A program made the translations under genes and the position numbers. From positions 248,001-312,000 of the forward strand of contig JAPSLO010000001.1 in the NCBI GenBank assembly GCA_031180725.1: a stretch of DNA of 64,000 nt, in the 5' to 3' direction. Within the stretch, counting starts at the first letter, position 1. Every line of letters starts with the position of its first letter. The notes beneath the pieces were generated by a model. It saw nothing but the letters and a program-made list of their open reading frames with translations, searched no databases and was not told the DNA's origin. This DNA is from Roseomonas sp. Its GTDB lineage: Bacteria; Pseudomonadota; Alphaproteobacteria; Acetobacterales; Acetobacteraceae. This document shows, one piece after another, positions 46,179 through 53,969 of this stretch.

Positions 46179-47273
46179 GTGCTCCTGTCGGTGCAGATCC
46201 TGCGCGCGATCGCGGCCAGCATGGTCGTCCTCTACCATGTGCAGATCGACCTGATCGCCACCTTTGGGGCGACGCCGGGCCTGCCGGACCTGACCGTCGG
46301 GGCGGCGGGCGTGGACATCTTTTTCGTCATTTCCGGCTTCATCATGGTCCACGTCTCCGATCGTCAGTTCGGCAGGCCGGATGCGTGGCGCACCTTCCTG
46401 TTGCGCCGGCTCATACGCATCTGCCCGCTCTACTGGGCCGTCACGACCTTTCACGTGATTGTCTCGAGGATGGCACCCGACCTGTTCAGCACGGCCTTTC
46501 CTGCCGGTCTCGTCATCGCCTCCTATCTCTTCTGGCCCGCGGAGCGGCCCGATGGCCTGGTCACGCCCGTTGTGGCGCAAGGCTGGACCCTGAATTTCGA
46601 GATGCTATTCTACCTGCTGCTCGCGGCGTCGCTGTCGGCCCCGCGGCGCCAAGCCGTGCTCGTCTCCTGCCTCACCCTTGTCGCGCTGGTGCTGGCTGGC
46701 GAGGTGACGACGCTGCCTTTCCCGCTCTCGTACTGGTCGCACTCGATCATCCTGGGCTTCGCAGCAGGGCTGCTGCTGGGGCTGGCTTATCAGGAGGGGC
46801 TGCGGCTGAATTGGCTCACGCGCGCAGCGCTCGTCCTGGCGGGGGTGCTGGCCTACCTGGCCGTGTTGCCGGAACATGGCGAGGAGATCCTGGACAGCGG
46901 TGCACGGTCCTTCCTGCTCTGGGGCGGGCCGGCGACGCTCATCGTCGCCGGTGCGGTGCTCGGCGAGCCCGCAGCCAAGCCCGCCGGGCCGAGCCGCCTG
47001 CTTTCCGTCCTGGGCGATGCCTCCTACGCGCTCTACTTGACGCATCACATCCCGATTCGGGGCGTCCGACGCATCGCGGCCTGGGCGGCGCTCGACCCGC
47101 TGGCGCTGCCGTGGCTCTACACTGCCGCTGTGCTCGCCGTCGCGATCCTGCTCGCGCTGGTGGTGCTTGTGACGTTTGACCGACCGGTGGCGGCCTTCCT
47201 CAGGAGGCTCCAACCCTCCTCCGGTTCGCTGCGGCCACTGGTCTCCTCGCGGGATTTGGACCGGGCCAGATAA
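46179..47273 (+). CDS. OafA-type membrane acyltransferase (acyltransferase 3)
   Basis: 364 aa with about ten transmembrane segments and the acyltransferase-3 signatures QILRAIAASMVVLYHVQ (with catalytic-type His), GVDIFFVISGFIMVHVS and FLLRRLIRICPLYWAVTT. These enzymes O-acetylate or O-succinylate polysaccharides from acyl-CoA across the membrane. The start is GTG 46179 with a strong caaggagggg site. It is the last biosynthetic gene of the run. Confidence 0.92.
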   Translation: MLLSVQILRAIAASMVVLYHVQIDLIATFGATPGLPDLTVGAAGVDIFFVISGFIMVHVSDRQFGRPDAWRTFLLRRLIRICPLYWAVTTFHVIVSRMAPDLFSTAFPAGLVIASYLFWPAERPDGLVTPVVAQGWTLNFEMLFYLLLAASLSAPRRQAVLVSCLTLVALVLAGEVTTLPFPLSYWSHSIILGFAAGLLLGLAYQEGLRLNWLTRAALVLAGVLAYLAVLPEHGEEILDSGARSFLLWGGPATLIVAGAVLGEPAAKPAGPSRLLSVLGDASYALYLTHHIPIRGVRRIAAWAALDPLALPWLYTAAVLAVAILLALVVLVTFDRPVAAFLRRLQPSSGSLRPLVSSRDLDRAR

Positions 47274-47539
47274 AAATTTCAGCTTGGTGAGGCTGCTCGG
47301 CGAGCGCCCGCGGGGTCGAGTACCGCTCCCATGCATCTGGCAGCAACGGGAGACCATGAAGCCGTGAGGCACTTCATCCGCAGTCGGCCTGAAGACCTCA
47401 ATATGCGCATTCTCAGTGGGCTTCACGGGCCGGGAGAAGTGATCCCAACGCCGTTGAGGCGCACCCGCTGGCGCAGCACCGGCCCGCAAACTCCGGACTG
47501 TTGTTGGCTTTCAGGGCCCTCGGTCGCCCCCGCTCGCGC
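47274..47539. other. Spacer between EPS genes and IS3 remnant
   Basis: No gene is supported. A run taaaaatttcagcttgg directly follows the acyltransferase stop. No convincing stem-loop was found. Confidence 0.3.
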
Positions 47540-47950
47540 GCAAGCGGTCGAGTTTGGCTAGCACGCCAAGGTCCGGAATTGCCCTTCGGCCCGATTGAGA
47601 GCGCCTTTGCTTTCTTCCGCATAGAGGCGGTAAACGTGTTCCGCGTCCACGGGCCAACCCTCTGCGCAGTAGGATGTACAAACGCCGGCAGCCGCACCTA
47701 GCCCGATATGCGCAGCACGTCTCGTCTTGTCGAGCGTGAGGTCGGCGACAAGCAACTTCAGCCTGGCATTCTCCCTTTCGCGCTGCTTCGGCTCCAGGAT
47801 CTCGACCGCACCCCATTCCGGCGAACTGCTTCTTCTCCCTGCAAAAGGTCGGCTCAGAGACGCCGGGCTTGCGGCAGACCTCCTCGACTCCAGCACCGGC
47901 TGCGCACCAGTTCAGCTCGGCGACGTAGGTGCGCTGCGGCCCGCAACGCA
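47540..47950 (-). pseudogene. IS3-family transposase remnant (orfA plus start of orfB)
   Basis: Two minus frames together read IS3 OrfA: GVEEVCRKPGVSEPTFCREK (helix-turn-helix), then in the other frame WGAVEILEPKQRERENARLK and LKLLVADLTLDK (the leucine-zipper coiled coil). A fragment GWPVDAEHVYRLYAEE resembles the start of the OrfB DDE protein. Several frameshifts and missing catalytic residues show it is decayed. Confidence 0.75.
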
Positions 47951-48475
47951 TTCCCGGCGGCAGGAGCAGATTCCGCGCCGAGTGCTGGGGGTAGCCACGT
48001 CGACCACCTTGCCACGGGCGCCTACCTGCCCGCTGCCATTCGTCGCCTCGTCATTCAGTGCCGCTCCGGCCCGAAACAATCCAACGCGGTGTCAATGATA
48101 AGATATTCCGCGATCCGGATTCAGAAATTCAGATAAAACTTAATCTGTTGATGCATCCGGGCAGGTTATCACCGACGACTGCAATCGCAGAAATAGAATT
48201 CACCTACCGGGATTGAGCTCCTTGACTCTCTAATATCGTGGTGGTTGAAGCGGGCCGCGGCGCACAAGCCAATTACAGAGGTGTGGATGCGTTAGAACTA
48301 GTCCGGGTGGATCGGCACATAGCAGTGACTTTGATGGTTGCAAATTTTGCCAGCGCCGTCGCTTGGCGGACTGGTAGCAAGCCGATCCGAATACTCTAGA
48401 CGGCCCGGCCTGCGCTGCCGCGCCGCCGTGAGGGAACTCACCCAGCCAAGTAGAATAGCGAGGATCTGTATCGGA
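47951..48475. other. Intergenic region with AT-rich stretch before right beta-helix gene
   Basis: No gene supported. From about 48085 to 48240 the DNA is AT-rich (aatgataagatattccg, aaattcagataaaacttaatctg, gaaatagaattcacc), as is the region preceding the left beta-helix paralogue. Likely promoter or silencer-binding DNA for the gene at 48476. A ttgact hexamer occurs at 48222, but no matching -10 is convincing. Confidence 0.45.
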
Positions 48476-50623
48476 ATGTATCATTACGTTGACAACACAG
48501 TTGGGGCGTCCGGAAACGGTTCGTCCTGGTCGCAGGCTTGGAATAGCTTCTCTGACATCAACTGGTCGGCCGTTCGCCCCGGCGATACCATCTACATTTC
48601 GGGCGGATCTGACAGTCAGACCTATAATGAAACGCTGACAGTGGGCGCGAGCGGCAGTGCCGCAGGCTCGATAACGATCACCAAGGGCACCGACCCCGGC
48701 CACGACGGCGACGTCATCATCGACGGCGGCAACTCGCGGTACAACGGCGTTGAGCTCTATGACCGTGATTATGTCACCGTAAGCGATCTGAATGTGCAGA
48801 ACATCGCCAACGCAGGCTTCAGCGTGAAGTATGCGAGCGCTGGTGTCGTTCTTGAGAACAACAGCGTCTATTCCGGCAATCCCGGCGGTGGCAATGCGCG
48901 CGGCTACGACGTGCGCAACTCGGTCGGCGACGACGCGGTGATTGTGCGTGGCAACAGCTACAGCACGCCGGCGAACACCCAGGCGCAGACTGACGGCATC
49001 TATTCCATGGACAATGACGGCGTGGTGTTCGAAAACAACCACATCGTCATCTCCAACAACAGCGATTACGGCCACAGCGACGGCTTCCAGTCCTACCAGG
49101 ACAAGAACGTCACCGTCCGCAACAACTGGTTCGAGCAGGCAAACAACGCCGTTTACAACAACCACGGCGCCTGGATGGAGAACACCCGCACGGGTGGCAC
49201 CATCGAGTTCTACGACAACGTCGTTTTGGCACCCAACCTCACCGGGGACGCCGCCGTCGCACATTACATGCGCGCCGGATGGACCGACACTGGCCACGCC
49301 GACATCGTCAACAACACCATCGTCGGAGGCAGCCGCTCGGTCTACCTCGACGACTCCCCAGGGTCGCACGTCTACAACAACATCGTGCAGACCACTGCCG
49401 GCGGCCAAGCTGCCTGGATCCTCGGTGATGCTCCGCCCGACGGGAACATTGACCACAACCTGATGTGGTCGCCCTCCGGCAGCACTACTTTCAAGATGAG
49501 TGACGGCAACTACTCCTGGAGCCAGTGGCAGGGCGAAGGCTACGAGGCCAATGGCGTCAGCGCGGATCCGAAGTTCACCAATGTCGGTGCCAAGAATTTC
49601 ACGCTCGCGGCGGGATCGCCGGCTATCGACGGCGGAATGACAGTTTCGGACGTCAAGACCGACTACACTGGTGCGCCAAGGCAGGGCGCCTACGATATCG
49701 GTGCATACGAGACGCAGAGCTCCGCGGCTCCCACGCCTGCGCCCACACCGGAGCCCACACCTACGCCCACACCCGCGCCCACACCTCCTGCGGAAGCTGG
49801 TGGAACGACGATCGGCAGCGGCGTGGACAAGCTGGTTCTCCGGATCAGCCAGGATGCCTGGCAGGGTGACGCGCAATACACGATCAGCGTAGACGGCAAG
49901 CAGGTTGGCGGCACGCTGACGGCGAAGGCACTGCACTCGCTTGGGCAGTCCGATACCGTCACGGTGCAAGGCGATTGGGCACCTGGCGACCACCAGGTGA
50001 GCGTCAATTTCCTCAATGACGGCTCGGGTGGTACCGCGCAGACCGACCGCAACCTCTACCTCGACAGCGCCAGCTACAACGGCACTGCGCTCCCTGACGC
50101 GAAGCTCAACTTCTACTGGAGCGGCGCCCAGGACTTCGCCTTCCAGGACACGCAAGCCGCGCCGGATGCGTCGTCTCCCGCCCCGGCGCCGGCGCCTTCT
50201 CCTGCGCCGACACCTTCAACGGAGACTGATGGCACAACGATCGGTACCGGCCCGGACAAGCTGGTCCTGCGGGTCAGCGAGGATGCATGGCGCGGTGACG
50301 CCCAGTTTACGATCAGCGTGGACGGCAAGCAGATCGGCGGCACGCTGACGACGACGGCATCGCACGCACGCGGCGAGTCGGACACCATCATCGTGCAGGG
50401 CGACTGGGCTGCCGGTGACCACGAAGTCAGCGTCGACTTCCTCAATGATGCGTCCGGCCGCCGGGCGGGGGCCGACCGCAACCTCTACGTCGAGGGAGCC
50501 AGCTACAACGGCACTGACGTCGAAGGGGCGGCACTCGACCTCTACTGGGCCGGCCCGCAGGAGTTCACGATCCACGACACGGGCGCGAACAGCCTCAATC
50601 AGTCGGACCTCCTCTTCGCTTAA
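48476..50623 (+). CDS. Parallel beta-helix protein with two CBM60-like modules (EPS-locus paralogue, right)
   Basis: About 715 aa from ATG 48476 (an upstream in-frame extension is Arg-rich). Residues about 1-415 are a parallel beta-helix close to the protein at 32354 (YVDN..GASG start, GHSDGFQS, NHGAWMENTRTGG, VVLAPNLTGDAAVAHYMR). A PT-rich linker (about 417-441) leads to two tandem modules of about 115 residues. Each begins TTIG.G.DKLVLR and contains QFTISVDGKQ, GDW..GDH.VSV.FLND and DRNLY, as in CBM60 xylan-binding modules. No classical signal peptide is seen; export by a type I or other route is inferred. It may bind or cleave the EPS. Confidence 0.87.
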   Translation: MYHYVDNTVGASGNGSSWSQAWNSFSDINWSAVRPGDTIYISGGSDSQTYNETLTVGASGSAAGSITITKGTDPGHDGDVIIDGGNSRYNGVELYDRDYVTVSDLNVQNIANAGFSVKYASAGVVLENNSVYSGNPGGGNARGYDVRNSVGDDAVIVRGNSYSTPANTQAQTDGIYSMDNDGVVFENNHIVISNNSDYGHSDGFQSYQDKNVTVRNNWFEQANNAVYNNHGAWMENTRTGGTIEFYDNVVLAPNLTGDAAVAHYMRAGWTDTGHADIVNNTIVGGSRSVYLDDSPGSHVYNNIVQTTAGGQAAWILGDAPPDGNIDHNLMWSPSGSTTFKMSDGNYSWSQWQGEGYEANGVSADPKFTNVGAKNFTLAAGSPAIDGGMTVSDVKTDYTGAPRQGAYDIGAYETQSSAAPTPAPTPEPTPTPTPAPTPPAEAGGTTIGSGVDKLVLRISQDAWQGDAQYTISVDGKQVGGTLTAKALHSLGQSDTVTVQGDWAPGDHQVSVNFLNDGSGGTAQTDRNLYLDSASYNGTALPDAKLNFYWSGAQDFAFQDTQAAPDASSPAPAPAPSPAPTPSTETDGTTIGTGPDKLVLRVSEDAWRGDAQFTISVDGKQIGGTLTTTASHARGESDTIIVQGDWAAGDHEVSVDFLNDASGRRAGADRNLYVEGASYNGTDVEGAALDLYWAGPQEFTIHDTGANSLNQSDLLFA

Positions 50624-50648
50624 GACGGTCCAACGTTGTTGGACAGGC

Positions 50649-50710
50649 GTGCAGGAGCTCCTTCGGAGCCTCCTGCACGGGATGCCCCGTAGATCTTCTG
50701 GTCTACGGGG
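50649..50710 (+). terminator. Double hairpin terminator after the beta-helix/CBM gene
   Basis: Two consecutive perfect stems: gtgcaggag/ctcctgcac (50649-50678, with an inner ctc/gag pairing) and ccccgtaga/tctacgggg (50685-50710). They start 26 bases after the stop codon. No U-tract follows, so factor-assisted termination or RNA stabilisation is possible. Confidence 0.65.
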
Positions 50711-50859
50711 CTATCCGTGCCGCGGGCCTTTCCCAAGACTACTTCCTGCTTGGTTGACAGCCGCCGGGGGGCGGGTCGCTGTGCCCGCCCGCCGGCTACT
50801 CAGATCATCCCGATCGCAGCGTCCTGCTCGCCATCGGGCAGAACGCCTGGGTCACCCAT

Positions 50860-50965
50860 AAGCCAGCGCGCATTCTCTCCGTGGCGCGCTGAGTTCGGCA
50901 GCCTGAAGCTCAATCATGTGAAGCGGCTGAAGGAGCTGGAGCGAGAGGGCGACCACCCGATGGCG
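50860..50965 (+). pseudogene. IS3-family OrfA fragment
   Basis: A short plus-strand frame reads FSPWRAEFGSLKLNHVKRLK then ELEREGD, the W-R-x-K/E-(Y/F)-GG-(L/M) and coiled-coil section of IS3-type OrfA proteins. Nothing of the DDE subunit follows. Only about 100 bases remain. Confidence 0.5.
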
Positions 50966-51326
50966 ACATGTGAGCCCTGAGCGCCGGCCAGTCCGGGGGA
51001 GCGCAGGGCGCGCGTTTGGCGATGCCGAACATGCCGAACTCCGGGGGGCAGGCAATTCGCCGATGGACCTGGTATCGGCTGGTATGTCGCTCGAACCGGC
51101 GGCACAGATGCGCGTACAGGGCCTCCGGTGTCCGGTCGTTCTCTGCCTGTCCGCGGCGCCGGCGATGCGAGCCTTCGATTACCTGAGCCAAGCAGGGCGA
51201 TGTTGCTCGGCGGCGACGTTCGCGCTGATCCACTCCGCGATCTCGCGCCAGTCGCTGCCTGCCTCCGCGATTCATCCACATCCCGGTAAGGCGCCGCTGG
51301 CTTTCCCGGATAGGGGCGCGGTGCGC
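50966..51326. other. Intergenic stretch, nothing recognised
   Basis: 360 bases between the IS3 fragment and the Crp-like gene's 3' end. Open frames on both strands are short and lack recognisable motifs. Confidence 0.35.
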
Positions 51327-51929
51327 TCATGCCGGGAGTGGTCCGGCGGGCAGGCGGATGGCATGGCGACCCTCACGCCGCAGAAGTCCCGAACGCTCGA
51401 GCCTCGCGCGTGCCCGGTAAGTCGCTTCGTGGCTGAGGCCAAGTTCGGCCGCGAGCGCCTTCCAGGGGCGATCAAGATGTCGGAGCCCGTCGGGCCCCAC
51501 CGGCAGCGCATGGAGCGCGTCCAGCAGCCGGTCAGCCGCCCGCGGCATGGCAAGGCGCTCGGCCCGCGCCCGCTCGGCCACCAGACGCGCCGCAAGATGG
51601 GCGGCGATGCGCCAGGACAAGGTCGGATCCCCCGCCGCTGCCCTGCGGAGCGCCGCGGCGGGGTGAATCGTGACGAGGCTCGGCGCGGTAGCGACGCCTT
51701 CGCAGTGGTGGTGCGGCTCAAAGAGCGAGGCCTCGGCGAAGGTGTCGCCGGGCCCGGCGCGGTGCAGGACGGAGAGGCGGCCTTCCGGGGAGAGCCGCCG
51801 CAGCTCCAGCGCGCCCTTGCGGACGATCACCAAGCCGAGCGCGGGATCGCCAACGCGGAACAAGGACTCGCCGCGGGCGAGGCGGCGGTCGTGACCCTCG
51901 GGCAATTGGGCGAGCAGGTTGGCGTTCAT
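51327..51929 (-). CDS. Crp/Fnr-family transcriptional regulator
   Basis: 200 aa. The N-terminal cyclic-nucleotide-binding fold is seen in RGESLFRVGDPALGLVIVRK and RAGPGDTFAEASLF. A central dimerisation helix (AAHLAARLVAERARAERLAM) precedes the winged helix WKALAAELGLSHEATYRARA, RLERSGLLRREG. No N-terminal Cys cluster, so it is not an Fe-S Fnr. It is divergent from the Spy/CpxP-like gene, with a 12-base palindrome beside its start codon, suggesting autoregulation and control of that gene. Confidence 0.9.
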   Translation of the reverse strand: MNANLLAQLPEGHDRRLARGESLFRVGDPALGLVIVRKGALELRRLSPEGRLSVLHRAGPGDTFAEASLFEPHHHCEGVATAPSLVTIHPAAALRRAAAGDPTLSWRIAAHLAARLVAERARAERLAMPRAADRLLDALHALPVGPDGLRHLDRPWKALAAELGLSHEATYRARARLERSGLLRREGRHAIRLPAGPLPA

Positions 51930-51943
51930 GTGATCATGATCAT
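51930..51943. promoter_or_regulatory. Palindromic operator between Crp-like and Spy-like genes
   Basis: The 12-base perfect palindrome tgatcatgatca (51931-51942), in context gtgat-catg-atcat, resembles the Crp/Fnr half-site arrangement. It touches the start codon of the Crp-like gene and lies 53 bases before the Spy-like ATG, a placement suited to repressing the regulator and acting on the divergent promoter. Confidence 0.55.
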
Positions 51944-51995
51944 ACGTATCGTCGAAGGCCTGCGGCTACCCCATGGCGCGAAGGGGAACCCTGAC

Positions 51996-52562
51996 ATGGC
52001 TCATCGTGCTGTCGTCCTCGTCCTTGCGCTGCTCCTTGCCACGCCCGTTCCTGCCCAGCAGGACGCTTTGCACCACCACGCCGGGGCTGCTGGCGCGGCC
52101 CATCCAGGCGCCCCTGCACAGCCCTATGGAATGCTGCAGGGCCGGCGCATCAAAGCGCTCTCCGCCGAGCAGGAAGCCGGCCTTCGCGCCGGGCGCGGCA
52201 TGGAGATGGCGCTCGCGGCGGAGCTCAATGGCTATCCCGGACCCCTGCACGTGCTGGAGCACGCAGAGGCCCTGCGGCTGACGCCCGCACAGCGCGCCGC
52301 GGCCGAGGCGCTGCGGCAGCGGATGCTGGGTGAGGCGCAGACCATTGGCACGCGTATCGTCACGCTTGAGGAGGAGCTTGACCTGCAATTTCGCAATGGA
52401 CAGGTGGATGCCGGACGGCTGGCGGTGCTGACGGCAGAGCTCGGCGCACTGAACGGACGGCTGCGCGAGGCGCATCTAGTGACGCATATCGAGATGCGCG
52501 CCGCCCTTGAGCCCGCTCAGCGCGAGGCCTATTCGCGGCTACGCGGTTACACCGCGCCCTGA
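51996..52562 (+). CDS. Spy/CpxP-like periplasmic protein
   Basis: 188 aa with a signal peptide (MAHRAVVLVLALLLATPVPA, then QQDA) and a His-rich segment HHHAGAAGAAHPG. The rest is all-helical, with LTPAQRAAAEALRQRM (the LTxxQ motif) and a second related repeat near the C-terminus (MRAALEPAQREAYSRLRGY). This is the layout of Spy/CpxP/CnrX-like periplasmic proteins that chaperone or sense metal. Start at ATG 51996 with aagggga nine bases upstream. Neighbouring copper genes support a metal-stress role. Confidence 0.8.
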   Translation: MAHRAVVLVLALLLATPVPAQQDALHHHAGAAGAAHPGAPAQPYGMLQGRRIKALSAEQEAGLRAGRGMEMALAAELNGYPGPLHVLEHAEALRLTPAQRAAAEALRQRMLGEAQTIGTRIVTLEEELDLQFRNGQVDAGRLAVLTAELGALNGRLREAHLVTHIEMRAALEPAQREAYSRLRGYTAP

Positions 52563-52564
52563 AG

Positions 52565-53032
52565 TCAGACTGGCTCGCCGCCCCTGAAGCGCATGAACGG
52601 GCGATACGACCCCTCGCCGAAGGCGATCACGTCGTAGGTATCCGGCGCTTCGCCCGGCACTTCCATCCCCGGCGAGCCGGTCGGCATCGCGGGAACGGCC
52701 AGGCCGCGAATGCCAGCCGGCCGTTCGGCCATAAGGCGCTTCACGGCAAGCGCGGGCACGTGCCCCTCGAGCGTGTAGCCGTCCACGGTGGCCGCGTGGC
52801 AGGAGAGCAGGTCGGACGGGATCCCAAGCATGCGGCGGACAGGTGCCGGCGAGGCCACAAGGTTGTCCTCGACGCTGAACCCGGCGGCGCGCATGTGCTC
52901 CACCCAGCCGCTGCAGCAGCCGCAGTTAGGGTCACGCCAGACCCGGAGCAGTTGCCGACCGGCGGGCTGCCCCAAGGCGTGACGGACGATGCTGGTCCCG
53001 GCGAGCGCTGCCAAGAAGGACCGTCGTCTCAT
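52565..53032 (-). CDS. DUF411 metal-binding protein
   Basis: 155 aa. A Tat/Sec-type signal (MRRRSFLAALAGTSIVRHAL) precedes the DUF411 core: DPNCGCCSGWVEHMRAAGF (C37, C39, C40) and SCHAATVDGYTLEGHVPALA, with His/Cys residues able to bind copper. Members are usually found beside copper-resistance genes, as here. It is convergent with the Spy-like gene, whose stop codon is two bases away. Confidence 0.92.
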   Translation of the reverse strand: MRRRSFLAALAGTSIVRHALGQPAGRQLLRVWRDPNCGCCSGWVEHMRAAGFSVEDNLVASPAPVRRMLGIPSDLLSCHAATVDGYTLEGHVPALAVKRLMAERPAGIRGLAVPAMPTGSPGMEVPGEAPDTYDVIAFGEGSYRPFMRFRGGEPV

Positions 53033-53069
53033 TGCATCTCTCCTCCGCTGCTGGTGGTGGTCGTCTCTG

Positions 53070-53291
53070 GAGCCGCAGGCCCGCTACCAGCCCATCTTCG
53101 GGTGGTTGGCGAGAGATAGTGCCGCCGTGCGCGCGCGCCACCTGCCGGGCGATGGCGAGGCCTAGCCCTGTTCCGCCCGCCCGAATTGCGGGGCCTATCG
53201 AGGCGGTGGGAGGATTTAAACACCTCAGGAGGTCCGCCTCCGGGATGCCGGGGCCATTGTCCTCGACCCATACCGCGACAACTTCGGACAT
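53070..53291 (-). pseudogene. Sensor histidine kinase C-terminal (HATPase) remnant
   Basis: A minus-strand frame reads VAVWVEDNGPGIPEADLLR (G1 box), a damaged middle, then GGTGLGLAIARQVARAHGGT (G2 box), the C-terminal part of a HATPase_c domain. The dimerisation domain, N box and sensor region are gone, and the frame runs out upstream into the cueR antisense. It is probably the last trace of a metal-responsive two-component kinase; that origin is inferred from the neighbourhood. Confidence 0.7.
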
Positions 53292-53364
53292 TTCCTCTCT
53301 GCATGGAGGTTCGTACAGCAGGAGGGTGAAGGGCGCGATGGGGCAGCAACGGCGCGAGATCGGG

Positions 53365-53397
53365 CTTGACCTTGCCATTATGGGAAGCCCCACCCTG
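53365..53397 (+). promoter_or_regulatory. CueR-type promoter/operator upstream of cueR
   Basis: The sequence has ttgacc (53366-53371) and, after a 19-base spacer ttgccattatgggaagccc, the hexamer caccct (53391-53396). The long 19-base spacer containing a dyad is the hallmark of MerR-family promoters. The same arrangement recurs before copA at 61824. It lies 45 bases before the cueR ATG, so cueR probably regulates itself. Confidence 0.75.
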
Positions 53398-53441
53398 GTG
53401 GTCAGACAGCACCCACACGGCGGTCCGGAACGGAGAGGGAC

Positions 53442-53924
53442 ATGAATATCGGGCAGGCAGCGGCGGGCTCGGGCCTGTCGGCCAAGATGGTCCGGCACTA
53501 CGAAAGCATCCGCCTGATTCCGCGGGCAGGTCGCACCGAGGCGGGCTACCGTGTCTACTCGGCCAAGGACGTGAACACGCTCCGCTTCATCCGGCGGGCG
53601 CGCGAGCTTGGGCTGTCCATCGAGCGCATCAAACGGCTGGTCGGCTTGTGGCAGGACCGGGAGCGGCCGAGCGCCGAGGTCAAGCGGGTCGCGACGGAGC
53701 ATGTTGCCGAGCTCGACGCCAAGATCCTCGAGCTCGTTGCAATGCGGGACGCGTTGCAGGAGCTGGCGAAGGCCTGTCACGGCGACCCGCGGCCCGACTG
53801 CCCCATCCTGCGCGACCTTGAAAGCGGTGCCCGTGCGGCCATTCCGGGCGGCAGCGTGACAGAGCATGTGAGCCACCCGCGGCGGAGCACCGCCGTCGGC
53901 GCCGCTCCGCGCCACACTGCGTAG
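53442..53924 (+). CDS. cueR: CueR-like copper-responsive MerR regulator
   Basis: 160 aa. N-terminal MerR winged helix: MNIGQAAAGSGLSAKMVRHY, GYRVYSAKDVNTLRFIRRAR. A dimerisation helix follows, then the metal loop ACHGDPRPDCP. Numbering from Met1 places S77, C112 and C120 exactly at the positions that define monovalent-metal (Cu+/Ag+) sensing in CueR. The C-terminal 35 residues are an unstructured extension beyond the usual family length of about 135. It has a CueR-type operator upstream. Confidence 0.93.
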   Translation: MNIGQAAAGSGLSAKMVRHYESIRLIPRAGRTEAGYRVYSAKDVNTLRFIRRARELGLSIERIKRLVGLWQDRERPSAEVKRVATEHVAELDAKILELVAMRDALQELAKACHGDPRPDCPILRDLESGARAAIPGGSVTEHVSHPRRSTAVGAAPRHTA

Positions 53925-53969
53925 GCAGGGCGCGGGGCAAGTTCAACGAGGCAGGGCAGGGGCTTCGGG

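Noticed and set aside
49720-49790. Short direct repeats (accc/cgcccacacc) resembling a CRISPR or satellite
   Set aside because: They encode the PT-rich linker of the beta-helix protein in frame; there are no spacers of constant length and no cas genes.
48230-50155. 641-codon minus-strand open frame, Val/Asp-rich
   Set aside because: Looks protein-like because it mirrors the repetitive beta-helix coding strand, but the opposite strand has the beta-helix, linker and CBM motifs. This frame is a shadow.
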